NCBI GenBank assembly: GCA_030655145.1
Contig: JAURWD010000274.1
Location: 1-47,065, forward strand
Direction of reading: 5' to 3'
Source: Ferruginibacter sp.
GTDB taxonomy: Bacteria > Bacteroidota > Bacteroidia > Chitinophagales > Chitinophagaceae
Length of the DNA: 47,065 bases
The notes beneath the pieces are model-generated. The model was not told the origin of the DNA and did not search any database. It saw only the letters and a list, made by a program, of their open reading frames with translations. Of this stretch, positions 42,755 to 47,065 are shown in pieces. How positions within the stretch are numbered: position 1 is the stretch's first letter; the number at the start of each line of letters is the position of its first letter. The position numbers and the translations under genes were made by a program.

Positions 42755-45700
42755 TTAGATGGAGTGATTGATTTGATCCTGTAATATTTTTGCAAATTTG
42801 TTGCCATGGGAAACTTCAAACATATCTGAGTGATCGCCATCAACATCAAAAATGGTAATATCAGCAGCGTAGCGTTTCCACATATTTCTTTCCACCTCAT
42901 TTAGCTTCACTTTTTTAAACCGGATGTTCTTGTTGACATCGGTAAAATAATATCGCTCCTTTGCATAGAACACGATCAGCTCACGCTCGTATGGAGACAT
43001 TCGGTATTTTCTCGTGGCTGCAACATACATATCTGCAGATTCATTAAAGATCTCGAAGCTTACTTGCTTTAACTGCTCCTGGGCTTTTTTCGATCTGAAA
43101 TTGTTCATCAGGTAATACAGGTATTTCATTTTGTACCCGATGGCCTTTGCTGTATGCTTTCTTAATAAGAATGTTTCAAAATCGAATTTCAAGATCGTTT
43201 TAGACATCGCCTCTTTCGTCTTCGCAGGAATGTTATAGAGGTTTTTAATAGATGCACGTTGCGGTCTTTTGCGCTCGCGGATGACGGTATCAAACAAGGC
43301 AACCAACACCACTTTTTTTCCCATCGCCTCCAGTTGCTTCGCCATTTCAAAAGCAATCACTCCGCCGACACAATGCCCAGATAACGCGTACGGACCATCC
43401 GGGTTGCTTGCCATCATTTCACTGATAAATACTTCAGCAAATTTTTCAATGCTGTCGGGAAATTCCTGCATTGCTTTTTCCCCGATCGGTGGTTGAAAAG
43501 AATAAACACTCTGGTCATCGTCCAGCAGTCCGGCAAATCGCTTAAACCGCAGCGCGGTACCACCTCCCCCACAAATAATGTACAAAGTTGGTTTAAGCGG
43601 AGAACCAATTTTTAAAGGGACCAGGTATTTGAAGTCTTGAATCTTTTCCTCCTCAGCACCCACGGCCTGGCGATCAATATAGGCAGCCAGTCCGGCTACG
43701 GTTGGATGAATGAACACATCCCCGATGGAAATTTCGTTCTTCAGATTTTTGTTGAGTAAATACACAAGCCGGATCGCGAGCAGCGAATGTCCACCGAGTT
43801 CAAAAAAGTTGTCATCAATCCCTACCCTGCCCACCTGTAGCAATCTCTGCCAGGTATCAGCGAGCATTTGTTCAGTAGCGGTACGGGGCGCTGTATAATT
43901 TTGCTGTTGCAACAGTTCTGCTTCAGGTTCCGGCAGTGCTTTCCTGTCTACTTTACCGTTGGACGTTACGGGCAACCTGTCGAGTGCGATGAGTACGCTC
44001 GGAATCATGTAATCGGGCAATTGCTTTTTCAACCAGGTTACGACTCCTGACCTGTCAAAATTTTCTTCCGTTACAACATAACCGACGAGACGTTTGCCAC
44101 CCCACTCATCTATTTTAGCGAGTACGGCTGCCTGTTGTACTCCCGGGCAAGCCTGCAACACGCTTTCTATTTCACCTAATTCAACGCGGTATCCACGGAT
44201 CTTGACCTGGTCATCGATGCGACCGAGATATTCAATGTTGCCATCTTCTAACCAGCGGGCCAGGTCACCGGTTTTGTACAGCCGACCTCCGGGGTTAAAC
44301 TGATCTGTTCCAAATTTTTCTGCCGTTAATTGCGGGAGGTTGTGATAACCAGCTGCTACCTGCACACCACCGATGCATAGCTCACCCGGTACGCCGACAG
44401 GCACCAGTTGCTGTTGCCCATCGAGGATGTACAGCATTGTATTGTCGATTGGCTTACCAATTGGCGGTAGTGCGGGCCATGTTCCTTCTGCGGGTATACG
44501 ATAACTCGAAACCACATGTGCTTCGGTCGGTCCATATTCGTTGATGATGGCAAGACCTGTTTTTTGTTGGAGCGCTTTTATATCATCTGTTAATTTCAAT
44601 TGCTCGCCTGCCACAATAATTTCTTCCAGAGAAAAAGCTTCGTAATCTCTCTCTTCAATAGATTCCACCAATGTTTTTAAGACGATGTATGGAATGAATA
44701 AATGTGTGAGTTGTTGTTGTTTGATGTCGTACAATAAAGCACGCATATCACGACGCCGATCTTCCTTAATGAGGAATAAGGTGCTACCAAAACAAAGGGT
44801 AGAAAAAATCTCCTGGAAACTCACGTCAAAATTCAAGCTTGCGAACTGCAATACGCGTCTCTGGTGATTACTAAATTGTTTTTCTTGCCAGTTCAGCAAG
44901 TTCACCATTCCCTTTCCGCCCATCTTGACTCCTTTCGGACGTCCCGTTGATCCGGACGTATACAAAAGGTATATGAGGTGATCTTCCGGCAACGTGATGT
45001 GTAGCCCGGTCTCAGGTTGCTGGCTGATAAATTCGCGATCTTCTCCGTCTGTGTAGATCACCTGGACAGCTTGCAATACCGGGAGTTTCGCTGCGCTTTG
45101 CCTGGTAGATAATACGAGGCTTGCAGCTGTGTCCTCGAGCATGTAACGCAGCCGATCTGCCGGGTATTCCGGATCGGCTGGCACATATATGCCACCAGCT
45201 TTCAGGATCGCAAGCACCGAGACAATCATTCCGAGGCCGCGTTCCATGCTCAATGGTACAAAAGAACCTGGTTTTAATCCCTGGCCAACCAAATAATTTG
45301 CAAGCTGATTTGCCTGGCGGTTCAGTTGATCATATGTGAGCGAATTGCCTTCAAAAACCAAGGCCGTGAAATCCGGCGTATCCTTAGCTTGTTGTTCGAA
45401 AAGACCGATCACAGATGTATCGGCTGGAAAACGAATGGCGGTCGAATTAAATTCGTGTTGAACTTGAATGACTTCTTGCGGTGCAAGGAAGGGAAGCCTC
45501 GCTATCGGGACTGCGGGGTCAGTCACGATGCCTTGTAACAAAATATCGAAATGACCTGCAAACCTTTCAATGGTGGCGGGTGAAAATAAATCTGAGCAAT
45601 ATTCGATGGAACAATTTAGTCCTTGCGGGGTTTCGGTGATGAATAAGGTCAGGTCGAATAAGCTGGTAGTATGCGTGTGTTGTACGCGGGAGAACTGGAT

Positions 45701-47065
45701 CTCGTTCATAACCAGTTCCGGTACTTGTGGAGTGTTAAGCAGCACGAACATCACCTGGAAGATCGGGCTGCGGCTCATATCCCGTTCCTTCACGACCACT
45801 TCCACTACTTTCTCGAAAGGAAGTTCCTGGTTACTGAAGGCCTCCAGTGTGCTCAGGCGTTCTTCCTGGAGTAGATCCATAAAGGAAGATGTCGGATTCA
45901 ACTGGGTGCGTAAGGCAAGGGTATTGACAAAGAAACCGATCAGCTTTTCAACCTCTTGTTGTTGCCGCCCTGCTACCGGTGTACCAACGCAAACATCGGT
46001 TTGTCCTGAATAGCGATATAGCAACACCTTAAAGGCGCTCATCAGCGTCATGAACATGGTTGCATTGTACTGCTGAGCCAAGGCTTGTAATTTTTCCGCA
46101 AGTTCCTTGCTCAACTGGAAGGCATGGAGGGCGCCCTTCGTGCGTTGAATCGCAGGTCTTGGGTAGTCCGTTGGCAGCTGAAGCGCAGGCACAGCCTGGA
46201 GTTTATTTTTCCAGAATCTGAGTTTTTCTTCTAACACTACACCCTCCAAATAAGTCCGTTGCCAGTTGGCAAAATCCGCATACTGAACCGGAAGCAGTGG
46301 CAATGCGGCAGGCCTGTCTGCCTCGAAGGCTGCATAGAACGCGGTGAAATCATTCACTAAGATGGACCTGGACCAGCCATCAGAGGCAATATGATGCAGG
46401 GTCACAACGAGGATGTGCTCATCAGCATTGATACGAATGACCGCGGCCCGCAGCATGAAATCCTCAGCGAGGTCAAATGTTTTATTGATCAGTTGGCGGA
46501 TGTCGGCTTGCAATGCTTCGTCATTTTCATATTCACTGGCATCTACATGTTGTAACTGCCAATCCGTGACCTCGCGAACGTGCTGGTATGGCTGTCCTGC
46601 TTCCTGGAGGTAAACCGTTCTCAGCACTTCATGCCGCTCAACGGTTTGCTGTAATGCATACTCCAGCGCCGCCACATTCAACGGGCCGCGTAACCGCAAT
46701 ACAGCCGGAACATGATACTGCCGGCTACCCGCCAACTGGTCGATGAACCATAAACGCTCCTGGCTAAACGATAATGGAATACGTTCAGGACGAGGGGCCG
46801 ATCTCTCTATCACCGGCAACACCGTGGCGTAGGCCTGGTTGAACAGTTGTTCTGCCAGCGTGGCTACTGTAGGATGGTTAAAGATCTCCCCGATGGGCAG
46901 CTCCACTGCAAACACCTTGCGGATCGCAGAGATCAACCGAACTGCCATTAAGGAATGACCGCCCAGTTCAAAGAAGTTATCGTTAACGCCTACACGCTCT
47001 ACCTGCAACAGTTCCTGCCAGGTCAACGCCAGCTTTTCTTCTACTTCATTACGTGGCGCCACGTA
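42755..47065 (-). CDS. Nonribosomal peptide synthetase, C-terminal module (5' end cut by window)
   Basis: The frame is open to the right edge (1436 residues visible); the apparent start is only the edge. Domain order: carrier protein (DNFFELGGHSLMAVRL, residues 27-42), condensation domain (LSFSQERLWFID at 97-108, HHIASDG at 223-229), adenylation domain about 550-1045 (YTSGSTGRPKGV, NEYGPTEAH, YKTGDLARW, GRIDDQVKIRGYR), second carrier (GIDDNFFELGGHSLLAIRL) and a thioesterase about 1150-1425. Pocket residues by GrsA alignment are D746, V747, Q750, F789, I816, A818, E842, V850, V851 and K1037, closest to proline-type codes. The thioesterase nucleophile position is Cys1231 (SGHCVGG). No epimerisation domain. 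It is the final module of a peptide assembly line. Confidence 0.94.
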   Translation of the reverse strand, partial: YVAPRNEVEEKLALTWQELLQVERVGVNDNFFELGGHSLMAVRLISAIRKVFAVELPIGEIFNHPTVATLAEQLFNQAYATVLPVIERSAPRPERIPLSFSQERLWFIDQLAGSRQYHVPAVLRLRGPLNVAALEYALQQTVERHEVLRTVYLQEAGQPYQHVREVTDWQLQHVDASEYENDEALQADIRQLINKTFDLAEDFMLRAAVIRINADEHILVVTLHHIASDGWSRSILVNDFTAFYAAFEADRPAALPLLPVQYADFANWQRTYLEGVVLEEKLRFWKNKLQAVPALQLPTDYPRPAIQRTKGALHAFQLSKELAEKLQALAQQYNATMFMTLMSAFKVLLYRYSGQTDVCVGTPVAGRQQQEVEKLIGFFVNTLALRTQLNPTSSFMDLLQEERLSTLEAFSNQELPFEKVVEVVVKERDMSRSPIFQVMFVLLNTPQVPELVMNEIQFSRVQHTHTTSLFDLTLFITETPQGLNCSIEYCSDLFSPATIERFAGHFDILLQGIVTDPAVPIARLPFLAPQEVIQVQHEFNSTAIRFPADTSVIGLFEQQAKDTPDFTALVFEGNSLTYDQLNRQANQLANYLVGQGLKPGSFVPLSMERGLGMIVSVLAILKAGGIYVPADPEYPADRLRYMLEDTAASLVLSTRQSAAKLPVLQAVQVIYTDGEDREFISQQPETGLHITLPEDHLIYLLYTSGSTGRPKGVKMGGKGMVNLLNWQEKQFSNHQRRVLQFASLNFDVSFQEIFSTLCFGSTLFLIKEDRRRDMRALLYDIKQQQLTHLFIPYIVLKTLVESIEERDYEAFSLEEIIVAGEQLKLTDDIKALQQKTGLAIINEYGPTEAHVVSSYRIPAEGTWPALPPIGKPIDNTMLYILDGQQQLVPVGVPGELCIGGVQVAAGYHNLPQLTAEKFGTDQFNPGGRLYKTGDLARWLEDGNIEYLGRIDDQVKIRGYRVELGEIESVLQACPGVQQAAVLAKIDEWGGKRLVGYVVTEENFDRSGVVTWLKKQLPDYMIPSVLIALDRLPVTSNGKVDRKALPEPEAELLQQQNYTAPRTATEQMLADTWQRLLQVGRVGIDDNFFELGGHSLLAIRLVYLLNKNLKNEISIGDVFIHPTVAGLAAYIDRQAVGAEEEKIQDFKYLVPLKIGSPLKPTLYIICGGGGTALRFKRFAGLLDDDQSVYSFQPPIGEKAMQEFPDSIEKFAEVFISEMMASNPDGPYALSGHCVGGVIAFEMAKQLEAMGKKVVLVALFDTVIRERKRPQRASIKNLYNIPAKTKEAMSKTILKFDFETFLLRKHTAKAIGYKMKYLYYLMNNFRSKKAQEQLKQVSFEIFNESADMYVAATRKYRMSPYERELIVFYAKERYYFTDVNKNIRFKKVKLNEVERNMWKRYAADITIFDVDGDHSDMFEVSHGNKFAKILQDQINHSI

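Noticed and set aside
1..47065. CRISPR arrays, rRNA genes or intact insertion sequences
   Set aside because: No regularly spaced repeats, no rRNA-like sequence, and the only transposase is a dead fragment.

Overview
The window looks like a chromosomal segment of a Bacteroidota bacterium, most likely a Chitinophagaceae-type organism. This rests on DUF2911, DUF5683 and OMP_b-brl_2 proteins, a VCBS/ASPIC lipoprotein, NarL-type kinases fused to TPRs, the parA-parB-DUF5683-dapB gene order, and -7 elements of the Bacteroidota form TAnnTTTG. No database search was possible; family calls come from reading motifs.

Layout. 1-3964 (minus): a large VCBS/FG-GAP + ASPIC lipoprotein running off the left edge, and a DUF2911 lipoprotein. 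4207-11064 (minus): a complete RND tripartite efflux locus (TolC-like factor, AcrB-like pump, AcrA-like adaptor) and its TetR regulator. Repeated TTAAC-N3-GTTAA palindromes mark probable TetR operators. 11240-16058: Tag DNA glycosylase, an orphan lipoprotein, a frameshifted metal-binding/rhodanese gene, an ECF42-type sigma factor with its YCII/DGPF partner, and an AhpD-like protein. This stretch carries debris: an 85-bp direct repeat in two copies, a decayed paralogous fragment of the sigma gene, and a possible group II intron maturase remnant. 16066-21782 (minus): bestrophin, truncated haemoglobin, YdeI/OmdA protein, GNAT, AlkD-like DNA repair protein and an M1 peptidase. 21783-24993: a gene-poor stretch with a dead REP-associated tyrosine transposase, one lytic transglycosylase, a candidate structured RNA and eroded sequence next to a tRNA-Leu(CAG). 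25202-34604: DMT transporter, DapD, two glycosyltransferases, TsaC/Sua5, an outer-membrane barrel, a DEAD-box helicase with DbpA domain, a membrane metallophosphoesterase and an FMN reductase. 34890-40832 (plus): parA, parB, DUF5683, dapB, then a TPR-histidine kinase/LuxR-type regulator pair. 40836-47065 (minus): an ABC transporter preceded by the 3' end of a nonribosomal peptide synthetase gene that enters from the right edge.

How genes work together. The efflux locus is a self-contained regulated unit. Sigma/YCII form the known ECF42 pair, with an AhpD-like redox protein beside them. DapD and DapB both serve diaminopimelate/lysine synthesis. The NRPS end has domains T-C-A-T-TE followed by a transporter, so it is probably the terminal module plus exporter of a peptide product. 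Its thioesterase has cysteine in place of the usual serine nucleophile and its adenylation pocket reads closest to proline-type codes. This is the most interesting candidate for unusual chemistry here.
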